From Mesocentrotus franciscanus (taxonomy: Eukaryota; Echinodermata; Echinoidea; Camarodonta; Strongylocentrotidae), in NCBI GenBank assembly GCA_037976565.1, contig CP137667.1, positions 806,001 through 870,000 of the forward strand: 64,000 nucleotides of DNA, written 5' to 3'. Under the pieces are notes generated by a model. That model was not told where the DNA came from. It made no database searches and saw only the letters and a program-made list of their open reading frames with translations. The position numbers and the translations under genes are program-made. Shown piece by piece: positions 1 to 11,878 of this stretch (the stretch's first letter is position 1; each line of letters starts with the position of its first letter).

Positions 1-345
1 CGTACTAACCTGGGCCCCGTCTTACAAAGAGTTACGATTGATCCAAATCAATCGTAAGTCCTCCAATCAATCGCAAGTTTGCATTCTCCTATCTCTTATG
101 TACATGGTTGCGATTGATATCAATCGCAAATAAGTTACGATTGATATCAACTCTTTGTAATACGGGGCCCTGGTCGATATAATTCCTGAACGGTAAAGCA
201 CCCAATATGACGGTTGAATCTATTCTGTCATACCAGTTTCTTGTTTTAGTGTACTAGTCTTAGCGTACTAACCTGGTCGATATAACTCCTGAATGGTAAA
301 GCACCCAATATGACGGTTGAATCTATTCTGTCGTACCAGTTTCTA
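1..345 (+). repeat. Tandem duplication (~103-bp unit), first copy interrupted by a foldback element
   Basis: The sequence starting CGTACTAACCTGG at position 1 recurs at 264. Both copies continue through a matching stretch that contains GGTAAAGCACCCAATATGAC and run to CCAGTTTCT near 344. Copy one is 160 bp longer because an inverted-repeat element lies at 14-168. With the element and one target copy removed, the two units are nearly identical. Confidence 0.8.
14..168. mobile_element. Small foldback (MITE-like) element with 5-bp target duplication CCTGG
   Basis: The ends are inverted: GCCCCGTCTTACAAAGAGTT at the left, and the complement of CTTTGTAATACGGGGC at the right. Internal GATTGATNNNAATC palindromes sit next to each arm. 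CCTGG occurs on both sides (9-13 and 169-173) but only once at the empty site (272-276). No transposase is encoded, so this is a non-autonomous element. The superfamily is not assigned. Confidence 0.8.
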
Positions 346-675
346 GATGTCACATTCTTCATGAACACATTCCAGTACAGAGTAGGGTAGAATAGTGCTC
401 TTGATCCACCCATCTTTCTTCAATCCTAAATGAATTACAAAAAAAAAAAAGATGATGGGACTTGTTCAACCAGATTAACATAGATTATGGGTCACTTCCT
501 AAAAACTCTAATTCACTATCAAAATACTGTTAGCTGTTCGAAATAGTATACAAGATGTACATTGTACATGTAGTTAGGCCAGGAGCCTGTTTAGAAATAC
601 ATGTAAACACTCCATTCTATCCATAAGATTGGACTCCTAAAAGTACCATTTATGGTTCTAGGTCACCTACCGGTA

Positions 676-1045
676 CCCCTGGACATCCACCTCCCGGATA
701 ACCACCCCCAGTCAACTACCCCCTAGAGTAACTACACTGTACCCCCTAGGGCAACCACCCTTTAGGACCACTACCCCCCGAGACAACTACCCCCGACACG
801 ACCCCCAGACAACTACCTAGACAACTACCTCCTACAACATCTATCCTATAGGACAACTACCCTCCGTACAACTTTCCTAAGGGGTAGTTGTCTGGGGGTA
901 GTTGTCCGGGGTAGTCTTAGGGATAGTTGTCTGGGGGGTAGTTGTCCCGGGGGTAGTCGTCCTAGAGGGTGGTTGCCCTAGGGGGTAGTTATCCTAGGGG
1001 GTAGTTGACTGGGGGTGGTCATCCGGGGGGTGGATGTCCAGGGGG
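676..1045. repeat. Long imperfect palindrome built of CAACTACCCCC-type repeats
   Basis: The left arm (about 676-858) is C-rich on the plus strand, with repeated ACAACTACCCCC words. The right arm (about 862-1045) is its reverse complement with scattered mismatches, from GGGGTAGTTGTC words out to GGATGTCCAGGGG. The outermost bases (CCCCTGGACATCCAC against GTGGATGTCCAGGGG) pair well. The arms are therefore both tandemly repeated and inverted, and could form a cruciform of about 180 bp. No gene is visible in it. Confidence 0.85.
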
Positions 1046-1918
1046 AAGGTTCTCCCAGGATACGACCATTTACATGTACTGTAACTCATTGACAAAAAAG
1101 TCGTCAGCCTGACTGTACATGTACTGTAGCTGTCACTCGGGCTTGGCCCTCTCAGACCCCAATGTCGGTGATTTCATCCTATACATGTACATCTTACATC
1201 GAGCCCATGTACCAAACTTTTATCAGTAGGTAGTAGTATGACTCAACATTATTACACAACACACAACAAGTTACAAAAGTTCTAACTCCAGGCTTTTGTT
1301 AGAAGAGCTATGGCTGTGCATTTAAATGTATTCTAAACTTAATAACCCAAAAGGGTTGAATTCAATTCAGTTCAAATTTACATTGTATTTATCTCTTGAA
1401 GTATTATAAAGTGTCTTAATGTGCAATTTCATATTTAAATGAGCATTTCACAAGTATGTTATGACATTGTAAAAAAAAGTAAAAAAAAGGCGAAAAATAT
1501 GTACATGTATATTGACAGGATTACATGTATGTACATGTAACCCCCACCCCATTAAACCTCTGCATTTGTTTCACGAGATATAAATGTATGATATCTGGAG
1601 GAACTTGTTAGGTATAGAACTGGGCTATTGCTAATCTGGGCTATGTGACTGCCATGCTGAAATTTACAATTCATGTGTTAATTACACAAATGATTTGAAT
1701 GATCCTTTATCGTGTCTTGTACAAGTGAATGAAGATGGCAAATCCTGTCAGTATTTTTGGCCACTTTTGAGAAAGCTGATATCATGTATAATGGGAAATC
1801 TAACCTTCATTAGACGCAAAAAAGGAGAGGAACTGGTCAGTGAAAGATTGAGTAAAATTCTGATTAAAAATAAGAGAAGTTATGAATTATTGCAGTTGTG
1901 ATCAATCAAAGATATATT
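1046..1918. other. Non-coding stretch, no gene seen
   Basis: AT-rich DNA with scattered TACATGTA words. A 68-codon open frame at 1695-1901 has no recognisable domain and no splice context, so I do not call it a gene. Confidence 0.5.
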
Positions 1919-1919
1919 A

Positions 1920-2145
1920 GCAACTCTGTACCCAAGAGAGAAATGGGGACTCGGTAGGATAACAAAAGCATAAATTGTGTAACTAGTATTTGCTTATGTC
2001 CAGACGGGGACCATATGGTAGGAATACTCCCCAGGGAGTGGAGATGGTGCACATTATGCCTGAATGAATCTGATGACCGGCTAGCAATATCAGTAAAACG
2101 CTTAGACGGTAGTAATCCAGATTATTATTATTATTATTATTACAT
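1920..2145 (+). mobile_element. SINE-like repeat, 5' truncated, ATT-rich tail
   Basis: It shares the words CTCCCCAGGGAGTGGAGA, CTGATGACCGG and GTAAAACGCT, in the same order, with the complete tRNA-headed SINE at 10308-10630. It ends in a (ATT)n tail at 2120-2141. The tRNA-like head is missing, so this is a 5'-truncated copy. A small minus-strand open frame across it is accidental. Confidence 0.7.
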
Positions 2146-5100
2146 GTACATGACTTGTACGATGTGCACATGACATCGTCATTTTAGAAATTATTTTTAA
2201 TTTGTAATTGAGTTAGAAAAGGGAAAGAGATACCGTAGTCTACTCCTACATGTATATTTATTCACTCCACTATGTACATGTACATGCCTTGTATGCTGTG
2301 CACATGGACTGTATACATGTATGATCCATTTAACCCCCGTAACCTTGGTGGAATGGGAGTGTACGACGGCGTGACATCACACAATGAAGAATCAATGAGC
2401 CCGCACCCTCATATTATTCAATAGAATCAAAGAATAGAAATCAACTACAATGCCCACACCCTCAGATCATTCAATACAACCAAAATCTTAGGATTTTGCA
2501 AGTTGAATGAGTCAACATATAATGTACATATAATTCACAAATACAAGTGCGCAGAGTCCACGACTATCTACAGTATCTCATAAAAGTCCTGGATCAATTT
2601 GAATGACAATGACAACATTAAAGTGAATTATTACAACTATGATAAAGTAAATTATTACAGTTATGAATCATAACTGTAATCATTCCCAAAGGAAACCAAT
2701 AAAAATAGATCAATACTAAAGTTATTTTGTATTCACCAATATATGTACTGTAAATGCACAACACCTTTATGGCGTCGCTCCCTGCCTTACTGGGTACAAT
2801 ATCATTATAAATGAGAGCCCTGCTGTGCCAGATTTGTAATAAAACCTTGAGAATGCTGGGATCACATGACCACATGACCTGAAGGAAATATGACATGTGA
2901 CTTACAGTTAAAGCTCAATGAGAATGTTCTTTTCATTTGATTCTTTCCATAATAATGGCAATGGCAATGCTCTCATCACAAAATAGATGGTTGAATTATT
3001 GGTGATGATAAGGGGAAAGGTAATTCTATAATAATTATACTTATAGACCGCATTTTATGTTGTTGTTTTTTCTTCTTCTTTGTTTTTCCTTTTACTGGGG
3101 GGGGGGGGTGCATTTTACAGAACTGCTTTAAACTTTAAAGAACCAGACAGTAAAGTCAGATTGAAAGTAGGGTTTATGGCGATCTTTTAATTCAATGATT
3201 GTTGTACGTGCAGGCCTAGAAATACATTGAATAGTTCACTGAACAACTTCAGGCTACGGTACCCGAACACAAAATAAAGCTAAATATAAAGACCTTTAGT
3301 TTCGTATCTAAGCCTTACCGTAGGCGTTGGATGTTCATGCACATACAGTAGGCTACTGTACATCTAGTGGTGGGGTATTCTAAAGTTACGCCTAATTTAC
3401 AAAGCATTACATAATTTCCAACATGATTCCCCAGACCTGTTGTAGATCTATATTGTATTTCACTTCTTATTTGCACAACCCTCTCAAAATTTATTCATTT
3501 TCTCTTCATGCCACTGCCTAGAAACGCTCATGAATGCTATGAGCCTCTATCAAAGCTTAAAACACCTGTCCTTGCCAACTAAAAAAAAAAACGTCATCAT
3601 TGAAGTAAAAATACGTTTACTCTGTTCCGACTACAAGAATTCATCATGTAGCTCCAGAATCCAGATCCAAAATCTCATAGCAATTAAGTATTAACGACAC
3701 TAAGTAATCAATATTCCATAGCCTGAATGTTGTCTAACAAAACATTGTAAAGCAAAACGCATGTTTGAGCATCATTTTGTAAGAGAACTCAGTAAAGCAG
3801 CTGCACCTCACGCTTTGCTCTTTTTGCTATACAATGATTCTTTATAGACTCTAGCCTCGTCCGGACGTATACAAAAAAGGAGGCGGCAGGGCATTACTAG
3901 AGTCTATTTACTATTTTTCAATTTTTTGCTGTTTTTTTCCAAGATTGCCGCCATGCTATATAGGCCTACTGTAGCTGGCCAAGGTTTATTTATTCACAGA
4001 TATTGTGCTATTTGAGTGTAGGCCCCTACTGATGCAATGCTTGACAAAACAAATGATTTGTATCATTTGAAAAGCTATTTTAGTATCTATACAAAATGTA
4101 TGTCACAGCCTTTTTTTTCCTGAATAGTAAATAGTTTTTTCAAAAAGGAAGCGGACAGGGACGAGAAACACGTTATTTTCGTTATTTGGCCTAATACACG
4201 AGTGTCACATAGTTTTGTATGAAACTAAGTGCAAGTTAGGCCTACCATATGTTTATAACAAATAGTAATTAGTATTCCAACCGTACACATATGACATAAT
4301 TTACCTTTAGGTCTACTTTCGGCTTTATGAGTTAACTTTACTGTAAATACTGGAAGAATGCCGAGGCAGCAGTCAAGCTTCCAGATCTAACTTATTGTCA
4401 CTTCTCATAATAAACAAGTCAGGGTGGCAGAAGGGCAAGAGAGAGCATCATGTCATGACTGCATATGTCCCAGGACTAAAGTAAATTAATTTATAATTAG
4501 GCCTAGGTCTATATTAATAATTTTAGCCTGGCCTGGCCTGGCCACGTTCAGCAGATGCACAAGCAATATAGATCTACAAATATAATACATAATTGTGACC
4601 CCCTGACTACATCCAAAGAATGATGGCTTAGAAGGGGTTCATGAATAAATATATATTGTTTAAATAAAATAATTAACAATACTTACACTAGTTACACACT
4701 TAGTTTAAGACTGTCTGACGTCTGTAAAGTCACGGAGCTAGCTGAGCTGAGCGGAGAGTCCCTGTGGCTACTGAGCTACGGTTCACTGCCAAACTTGCAA
4801 GCCGGGAGATAGGGGCAGTGAATGACTAATGATGCCGTTCTTAAATGAAGACAAACGCGAGTGATTTTCATGTTTCAACTCCTAACAATTTCACATCTTG
4901 TTTTGTACCTAAATCAATGTTGATGGACGTGAACTAGGTTAACTACAGAAAGAAAGAAATAATGTTTGCTTGGAGAGGTATTCCGAATTATCTGATTATA
5001 AGCGCTGGTTTTCTATCTCGATCTCCACGATTGACGAGTAGATATAGAGTCAGTAATAATACGTACGTGCATATCATATATGCAGCGCATGCATCCACTG

Positions 5101-5744
5101 ACCGCGTATGAAGTGCTGGTGGCGCGTTTCAATTTCAGTGCTGTTCATTCATTGAACAAATTAAATTTTACAAGAAACTAAAACGTACAAATGACAGAAA
5201 ATATACCACCGACAGACCAATTAACCAGTACCTGAGGATAGCCAAAGGGAAACTAATTCATGTTAAATAGGTTCTCTACATTAGTCGGTGGTTAACAAAC
5301 ATATTATTTTAATACAAACATATATATTACATACACACATCGGTGCCTCACAGAAAGAAATATCAGGCAAACAGAGAAAGTGAATTGAAAGGAAAATATA
5401 AAAGGCATACAGTTTATTAAATATACGAAGTTGAGACTTGAGATGGCATGGGGGAAAAGTAACATAAAGGGCTCAAAGAAATAATTGCAACTTAATTATT
5501 GGCAGAGTGGACGTAGGTGTCCTGATTTAGTAGCTCATTCCTTCATGATTTGTTTTCCTTACTTTGTTATCATTTTCGATTTTCCCTGTAACCATGGTAA
5601 TTCAAACACAACAACTTTGTAGGTATTTATCACTATAGGAGAATAGCAGTTTCCTTGGAGATGTTATATACATTACTCTTGTGTCTTTTCCTCTATCTTC
5701 TCCTTCTTTATTTACATCATTCAATTTAAGGGGAGCGTGTGTCC
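2146..5744. other. Long stretch without recognisable genes
   Basis: I see no exon with a credible domain here. A short inverted pair with TAGACTCTAG-type ends lies at 3841-3908. The sequence is otherwise AT-rich with homopolymer runs. The CpG-richer patch near 4720-5110 contains no open frame I can support. Confidence 0.4.
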
Positions 5745-5828
5745 AGGGGCGGCCGACAGCTTCAAAAGTGGGGGGTGGGAGGGCACTAACGAAAAAGGGC
5801 ACTATTGGAAAAGGGGCACCTACAAAGA
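5745..5828 (+). repeat. Fragment of the dispersed GGGGCAC repeat
   Basis: The pattern CAGGGGCGGCCGACAG, followed by a G-run and repeated AAAAGGGGCAC words, matches the architecture of the degenerate minisatellite at 12190-12640, which carries the complementary GCCGCCTCTG end. It looks like a short copy of one dispersed repeat family. Confidence 0.5.
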
Positions 5829-6273
5829 GAAATTTTTATTTTATTTTTATTGAAATATATTTAATCAGGATAACAAGAATCAGATATACATTGTAGATAC
5901 AAAATCTGTTTTACATCATGGTCCTGCACAGAATAAAAATGTTATACACGGAAATATAAATGATGAAAATCACCAAAGTTCACAAGCAAAGGTAAATACA
6001 GTATAAAACTAATATATACGAATAATACGTATTTGAAGTAGTAAAAAGCAACAAAAACAACGACAATGTAATAATTCAAATTAACAGCGGAAAAAACATC
6101 GAATCACCTAAAAGACATTAAGATATCACCAAAAAGATTAGCAGAGGAGAAAAGATATAAGGAAATTGGTAGAAAGTAGAGAAGGAAAAGAGAGAAAGAA
6201 AGAGAGGGAGAGGAAGAGGGAGAGAGAGAGAAATGTGTCATATCAAGAGCAGTAATTATGAATAGGCATTGTA

Positions 6274-6762
6274 TCACACAGGTTTAAAAATATTTGTCCT
6301 TGTACAATCTTTTAAAGACATCGATAGATTTAGCATTTTGAAGAGTAGAAGGTAAAATATTCCAAATTTTGCCACCAGCGTATCTAAAACAATTCTTAAA
6401 ACATTCAAGAGTATAGGCTTTGGTAAAACAACATTCAACGTATAGGCAAGTCTAGTGTTAAAACCATGTCTGTCAAAAACTATTTCGACTTCATTGCACA
6501 ATCGTACCGGGGCTTTTCCATGAATACAGTTGTACATAATACATGCTAAAAAATAGTCACGTCTAGTGTCAATGGATTGCCATTTCAATGTATTCATTAT
6601 ATTCAAGCTATTTACATCATAATCGAAATTCCCTACAACAATACGTGCAGCTCTTTTCTGTAGTCGTAAAAGAATATTTCTGTTTTGTAAAGAACAGTTC
6701 CCCCAAACGGAACAAGAATAATCAAAGATTGGCTGTATGGTACATTTGTATATTTTATTCAA
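6274..6762 (-). pseudogene. Non-LTR retrotransposon ORF2 C-terminal region
   Basis: An open frame of 162 codons reads NKIYKCTIQPIFDYSCSVWG and then LQKRAARIV. This is the typical post-RT region of CR1/jockey-type ORF2 proteins, in which the Y-S-VWG motif is followed by a helical LQKRA-RI segment. It belongs to the same element as the RT domain at 7500-8330 and is separated from it by decay and the nested insertion. It has no start of its own and ends in a stop near the element's 3' end. Confidence 0.75.
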
Positions 6763-6904
6763 AATGGAAGAGCTTAAAAACTTACTGAGCTTTCTTAAAG
6801 TAAAAATTTTGTAACTTAACTATTTGCTAAGAGATTTAATGTGGCAATCCCAAAATAATCTATCATCAATTTCAACCCCTAAATATCTGATACTTCTTAC
6901 TTGT

Positions 6905-7507
6905 TCTATTATTTCATTATTATTATTATTATTTCACTGGCTTCCTATCACTTCTCGCATCACTTACAAAATTCTCCTCCTTACTTTCAAGACTTATCAT
7001 GGTTTCGCTCCTTCATATCTTTCTGAACTCCTTCCTCGATACACTCCTGTCCGGACTTTGCGATCTGCTTCTCAATCTCTCCTCTCTCGGTCTCACAATA
7101 TTTCTTATAAACAATACGGTCAACGTTCTTTCGTTTATGCAGCTACATTTCTTTGGAACAATCTCCCCCTTCAAATTCGCAATGGCAGTTCTTTAAATAC
7201 ATTTAAAACAATGCTAAAAACACATCTCTTTAAGTCTTGTTCTTAAATAGCCCTCTGACATTTTGCCTTTTATATTTTGTATAGATTAACGTAGGATACT
7301 ATTAATTTATGAACTATTGTATTTTGGTTGTAAGTGATTAGTAATTATATACATGTATTATTTTCATTTGCAAAGTTTTAATGTTAATTGATTTGATGTA
7401 ATTTGTAATGCAAATTCTGTTTCCTTTACTTCTCAACTTTTTTCCTTCTAAACCGCTTAGAGGCTTTTTGCAATTTGCGGTATAGAAATGTCTTATTATT
7501 ATTATTA
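6905..7507 (+). mobile_element. Nested, 5'-truncated L2/CR1-like element with (ATT)n tail
   Basis: The frame from about 6935 to 7246 reads HWLPITSRITYKILLLTFK, then YLSELLPRYTPVRTLRS, then AATFLWNNLPLQIRN, ending THLFKSCS and a stop. This is the characteristic C-terminus of L2/CR1-type ORF2. The 3' UTR ends CCGCTTAGAGG...GGTATAGAAATG followed by (ATT)n at 7494-7513. It lies within the minus-strand element in opposite orientation, so it is younger. ATT-rich sequence also flanks its left end, so the exact target duplication is ambiguous. Confidence 0.8.
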
Positions 7508-8330
7508 TTATTAATATGCACCTTTAGACTAAAATTATTGTTACCTCGTGTGTTACTACTCAACAGCATAACATTGACTCTTATTAGTATAAATACGTAA
7601 TCTATTTTTACAATACCATTCGTTTATAGCATTTAAATCTGCTTGGAGCTTAGATGTAATGACATTAATATCCATATCAGAAACATATATGACAACATCA
7701 TCAGCGTATATATTACATGTACTTAACCGTAAACAATCAGTTATATCATTTATAAAAACAAGAAAGAGGGAGTGGCCTAAAATACTCCCCTGAGGAATTC
7801 CTATAGTATGATGTCCTTTGTTTCAGATAGTTTACCATGGCAATAGACTGCTTGCTTCCTATTAGATAAAACACTAGAAAACCATTGAAGTTCAGTATTT
7901 AAAATACCATACTTATTCAATTTGGACAATAAAAGTTCATGGTCAATACAATCAAAACATTTTGAAATATCAAGAAAACATGCACCAACTTTTTCCTTTT
8001 CATTAAAAGATTCATACCAATCATCAATGACTCTATGTAAACATGTATTAGTTGAATGATTTGGCAAGAAAGCATATTGTTCAACACTAATAAGATGATT
8101 GGTCTGCAAGTAAGATAAAAACTGAGACTGAACTTCCTTTTCAAGCAGTTTGGCAATATGACATACGACTGAGATGGGTCTATAATTTGAAATATCATTC
8201 TTGTCACCTTTACCTTTATAAACAGACGTAGTTCGAGCCAGTTTCCAATCATCAGGTAAAAATCCACAATTTAAACTTTCATTAAAAAGACACTTAAGAG
8301 AGATATTAATATAAGGAGCTGAGATTTGAA
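7500..8330 (-). pseudogene. Reverse transcriptase domain fragment of the minus-strand non-LTR element
   Basis: This is the RNA-dependent DNA polymerase of a non-LTR element, which copies element RNA at the nicked target. Visible blocks in order are SNYRPIS-type residues near 8190, then QYAFLPNHST, then FLDISKCFDCIDHELLLSKL around 7950. After a frameshift near 7800 come GIPQGSILG and the catalytic YADD at about 7700. The PQG block and YADD box lie in a different frame from the upstream block and stops follow, so the copy is inactive. The upstream endonuclease is not visible, consistent with 5' truncation. Confidence 0.75.
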
Positions 8331-8567
8331 GTAATTTTCTATCAAATTCTAAAATATCAAGGCTACTCTCTCTCGACAGTAGAGAGGGTTATTTTGGTTC
8401 TACTGGGACTGATTGGTTTCAAGACAAAGGTGTGTATACTTTTGGGGTGGTTCCAAGATAGATCATGATTATTGAAAGTTTCTGAAATCTGTTTACCAAT
8501 ATTTACAAAATAATCGTTCAATTTATTACTGTCTAAATCAGATGGTAAAACAAAATATACAGTTTTG

Positions 8568-8652
8568 TTTAGAGTAGTAGTAGACTTAGTAGTTGTAGCA
8601 GCAGCAGTATTAGTATATAGTAGCAATAGTAGTAGTAGTAGTACTAGTAGTA
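8568..8652. repeat. AGT/AGC trinucleotide microsatellite
   Basis: Interrupted (AGT)n with AGC and AGA variants. It is adjacent to the 5' limit of the minus-strand non-LTR copy. Confidence 0.8.
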
Positions 8653-8660
8653 ACAAATAC

Positions 8661-8747
8661 GGTGGCTGATTTCCGCCAACTTTTTTTTTTTATTACGGCG
8701 TAATTACGCATTATTAAAGAAAAAGAAATTAATTGGCGGAAATCAGT
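8661..8747. mobile_element. Very short foldback element
   Basis: CGGTGGCTGATTTCCGCCAA at the left pairs with TTGGCGGAAATCAGTCACCG at the right (one mismatch) around a ~47-bp AT-rich loop. It is a compact hairpin, probably a minimal MITE. TA-containing flanks are present, but the target duplication is uncertain. Confidence 0.7.
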
Positions 8748-9164
8748 CACCGCATATTGGAGACCGAAGTCTTATTCTTTAATAAATCTGGCTCCGCTGA
8801 ACCAGTTTTATGCTTTTTGTTTTGTTTTGTAATATTCTGTATTGTATTCATTCAAAATGGTTCAATACATGTTCAAAATACAACTTATTTCAAATGACAT
8901 TATAACTTATAAAGTATACAATATACATAACTCAAATTATGAATGAATGAATACATAATCGTAATAACCCCCCTCCCCAAGTAAAAACACAAAACAGTTT
9001 GACGAAGCCTAACAACCACCCCAAAAAAAAAAAAAAAAAAAAAAACATGGGCAGTCTATGGCAGTCGAGGGTGGTCAATCACGCGATTGCTGATTGCTGA
9101 ATGAATCGAAATATCATGAATTTAAATGTTAGATCTTCGGACTTTACCATGATTACTAAACCAG

Positions 9165-9345
9165 GGGCTGATCCAGCTGGCGACGAGGGAGGGCCCAATT
9201 CGTGAAAAAGTATTTTGATAAGCGGGGTGGGTAGTGAACACTATTTTTTTACTTAGGGTTAGGGTTAACCCTATGGTAAAATTGTCGTTACCGTCTTTTG
9301 GGGGCCAGGGGTTGAAGCCCGGCCCCCTGAATACGCCCATGTACT
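9165..9345 (-). repeat. Dispersed CAGGGGC-type repeat remnant
   Basis: A CCAGGGGCTGATCCAG end faces a complementary GGGGGCCGGGC / CCAGGGG end near 9300-9330, around an AT-rich middle. A short GGGTTAGGGTTAACCC stretch lies at 9247-9263. I see no coding content. Classification is tentative. Confidence 0.35.
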
Positions 9346-10304
9346 AAACACACGGCTGGTAAGTTCGCAATGTAGGCATGAAATAAAGCCCCCCCCCCCA
9401 CATATTACTTTAAACATTTTAGAGCAATTTGACATTACCTATATATTAATTACGATTTCATTTTTATTAAGTCATAGAGATACTGTACCAAACATCATTT
9501 TCCTTTTTTCCTCAGTGTCCTATTTCCTGACATTGCTCGATAGGCTATTTTCATCAATGTGTCGCATTCTTTATTTTTTTTCCTTATTTAGTTCTTTGTA
9601 CGATTCAATTTTTTATAACTATTCTTGTTAACTATAAATACCGGATTTTCTTTCGTTTTTGATTTTTTGATTATATATTTTTTGTTACAATTTTCGGAAT
9701 TATTTATTTTTTTGCAGGCCAAACAAATGAAAAGGTTAAATTCCAACGACATTTGAAAGATAATACTAATTTAGAACTTCCCTTAAAAAAAAAGGGGGGG
9801 GGCTTGAAAATGTCTTTAAGTAGAAAAATATCGACTATTAGTTGTCGAATCGACTTAAGTGATAGCAATACAGTAAGTAATAGTCTGATTTTCAGACCAT
9901 TGTACCGAATGGTCGTACGTTTTGTGCTGCGCAAAGATTCAATCAGTTTAATTTAGGCCATTACAAGAAGTTTGTTATTGATGTAGACAAATGCTCATGT
10001 ACTTTTTACAGCTCATTTTATGTATGTTATTACCAAAGAAGAAAAAAGCCAGCCACTCACTCAATAGTGTCTGACAGTGAAGTCAGCAAGTCTAGGAAGC
10101 AAACGTGTTTCCTTGCATAATTTAAATATTAGGACACTGCTAACGTTTAAATTTCACAGATAGGACATACATGGCATATTCATAATTCCTGCAATGTTCT
10201 ACAGAATTTGATGCTGGCTGCAAAGGGGACATAATATCTTTAATGTCATCTATTGGAAATCGTCTTCAAACATGTTGATAGTTTTATTATCACATTAATA
10301 TTAT
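9346..10304. other. Non-coding AT-rich stretch
   Basis: It contains poly(C), poly(T) and poly(A)/G runs (9390, 9580, 9790) and no exon I can support. Paired open frames at 9704-9956 on both strands overlap a low-complexity region and show no domain. Confidence 0.4.
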
Positions 10305-10307
10305 ATA

Positions 10308-10630
10308 GAGGTGTTGTGGTCTAGCGGAAAAGTCACTCGACTGAACATCACAAGGTACGGGGTTCAAGTCCCATAGCAACCCGGCACTAACGTCCTTTGG
10401 CAAGACGTTAATCTACATTCGGCACGCTCCACCAAAGTTTTAAATTGGTACCCGGTAGGATACGAAAGTTAATGTAGTTTGCTCAGCATTGTGAGCGTCA
10501 GTTTCTGTAAAATGACGCCTAGCTCGAATGCTCCCCAGGGAGTGGAGAATGTGCATACACTGTGTGCCGGCAAGCCTGTATCCGATGACCGGGGTAATAA
10601 TTATATATCTGTAAAACGCTATTATGTTTA
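10308..10630 (+). mobile_element. tRNA-derived SINE, full-length-looking
   Basis: The head has an RNA polymerase III A-box-like TGGTCTAGCGGAAAAG and a B box GGTTCAAGTCC (about 10360-10370) spaced as in a tRNA. The body contains GGCAAGACGTTAATC, then CTCCCCAGGGAGTGGAGA, GATGACCGG and GTAAAACGC. The second half is shared with the truncated copy at 1920-2145. Transcription would come from the internal pol III promoter and mobility from a partner LINE. It ends directly against the TTAA-flanked element at 10638. Confidence 0.85.
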
Positions 10631-10637
10631 TGTTTAA

Positions 10638-11405
10638 AGGGCAAGTCCACTCCAAAAATAACTTACTTTCAATAAAAGCAGAAAAATCAGACAAACCAAT
10701 CAAAAGAAGTTTGAGCAAAATCGGATAACTAAGAAGAAAGTTATGAATTTTTGAAAAAGTATGTAAAACTATGGAACAATGAGAATCACAACACAAATTG
10801 CCAAGATGGTTATCAGTTTGTGACGTCATGTCCTCACAACTTATCAATTGCTTTATATAGTTTAATCCCATTAATTTCCTTTTATCCCCCAAAACTTGAT
10901 TTCCCCATGCCTTTGCCCAGGTTATATGATTTGTATCATATTGCGTGCATGACATTTCCCAAAAACTTTTATGAATTTTGAAGAATTGATACTATTTTCT
11001 GAATATTGTATTTCATAATTATTGATTTTTATATAAATAGTTTATCAAAATTCAATTTTTCATGATTTAACTGGACAAAAATTACTCTTTATTTGTGCAT
11101 CCACACAAAAACATATTACTAACAATCTAACTTGGATGCTGGTGTGAAGAAATAAGATTCTTAGGGTGAAAATAGGAAATTTATATTATCAATATAACGA
11201 AAATAATTAGTGGATAGTGAGGACCTACGTCACAGACTCATGAGTGAGTTGCCAATTTGTGTAGTGATTTTCAAAGTTTTTCATGTCATTAAAAATTCAT
11301 AACTTTCTTATTAGTTATCCGATTTTGCTCAAACTTTTTTTGATTGGTTTGTCCGATTTTTCTGGTTCTATTGAAAGTAAGTTATTTTTTGGAGTGGACT
11401 TGGGC
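10638..11405. mobile_element. Foldback element with ~120-bp inverted ends flanked by TTAA
   Basis: The left end (AGGGCAAGTCCACTCC, on through GTTTGAGCAAAATCGGATAA) recurs inverted at the right end (TTATCCGATTTTGCTCAAAC in variant form, then GGAGTGGACTTGGGC). TTAA borders both sides (10634-10637 and 11406-11409), the target preference of piggyBac-type elements. The interior has only short frames, so it is non-autonomous. Its AAGTCCACYC core resembles the ends of the element at 38182-38725. Confidence 0.8.
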
Positions 11406-11409
11406 TTAA

Positions 11410-11878
11410 AAAAAAACGCTCATCTCATCCTTATTCCTTCATCGCAAGTGACCTTTTGCATTTACTGAGCTGCAAGTGCATTAAAGCATCATACCGACGC
11501 TGTTAGCACTCCTATATCCAATTAATATATGTTCGTTTTAAAAAGCCTAAAATGACCGAGTAAGTAATCTGAGAACGGTTGTGAAAGAGTTAAACTCAAT
11601 TAGCCATATATATCCAGATAATTCATTGTAATTATTATCATCATTATAATATCAGTTATAATATAAGTCTGAGCAAAGACAGTCTGAAGATCTCTGAAAC
11701 ATTGATAAAATATTAATCATCGCACGTTGTCAGTGTCAAACACGATATAGTTTTTGGAGAAGAGGGAATGATCAATCCGCCTGGGGTGATAATGGTCGAT
11801 TAAGAAGGCAGTCAGGAAAGGAATATAAATTGCGATAAACAAAAACAAACAAAAAAGACGGGGGAAATCAAATTCTCC
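11410..11878. other. Non-coding stretch
   Basis: Nothing recognisable is present apart from short AT repeats and a poly(A)-rich patch at 11837-11860. Confidence 0.4.

Larger units (their letters stand above)
5832..8560 (-). mobile_element. Non-LTR retrotransposon (CR1/jockey-like), decayed, split by a nested insertion
   Basis: On the minus strand the sequence runs from the RT N-terminal region at the right edge to an A/ATAAA-rich 3' tail at about 5832-5860. RT pieces are at 8109-7801 and about 7800-7520. A C-terminal piece (Y-SCSVWGN context) is at 6762-6274. Frames are broken by stops and frameshifts. A separate plus-strand element (about 6905-7507) interrupts it between the YADD block and the RYLGVEIDD block. 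The family placement is approximate and rests on domain order only. Confidence 0.8.

Noticed and set aside
6588..6788. Plus-strand frame opposite the LINE C-terminal region
   Set aside because: Shadow of the minus-strand ORF2 fragment.
9247..9263. Telomeric repeat
   Set aside because: Only about two TTAGGG units inside a dispersed repeat, too short to be meaningful.
10308..10380. tRNA gene
   Set aside because: The A and B boxes belong to the head of a SINE with a 300-bp non-tRNA body. The acceptor stem does not close.
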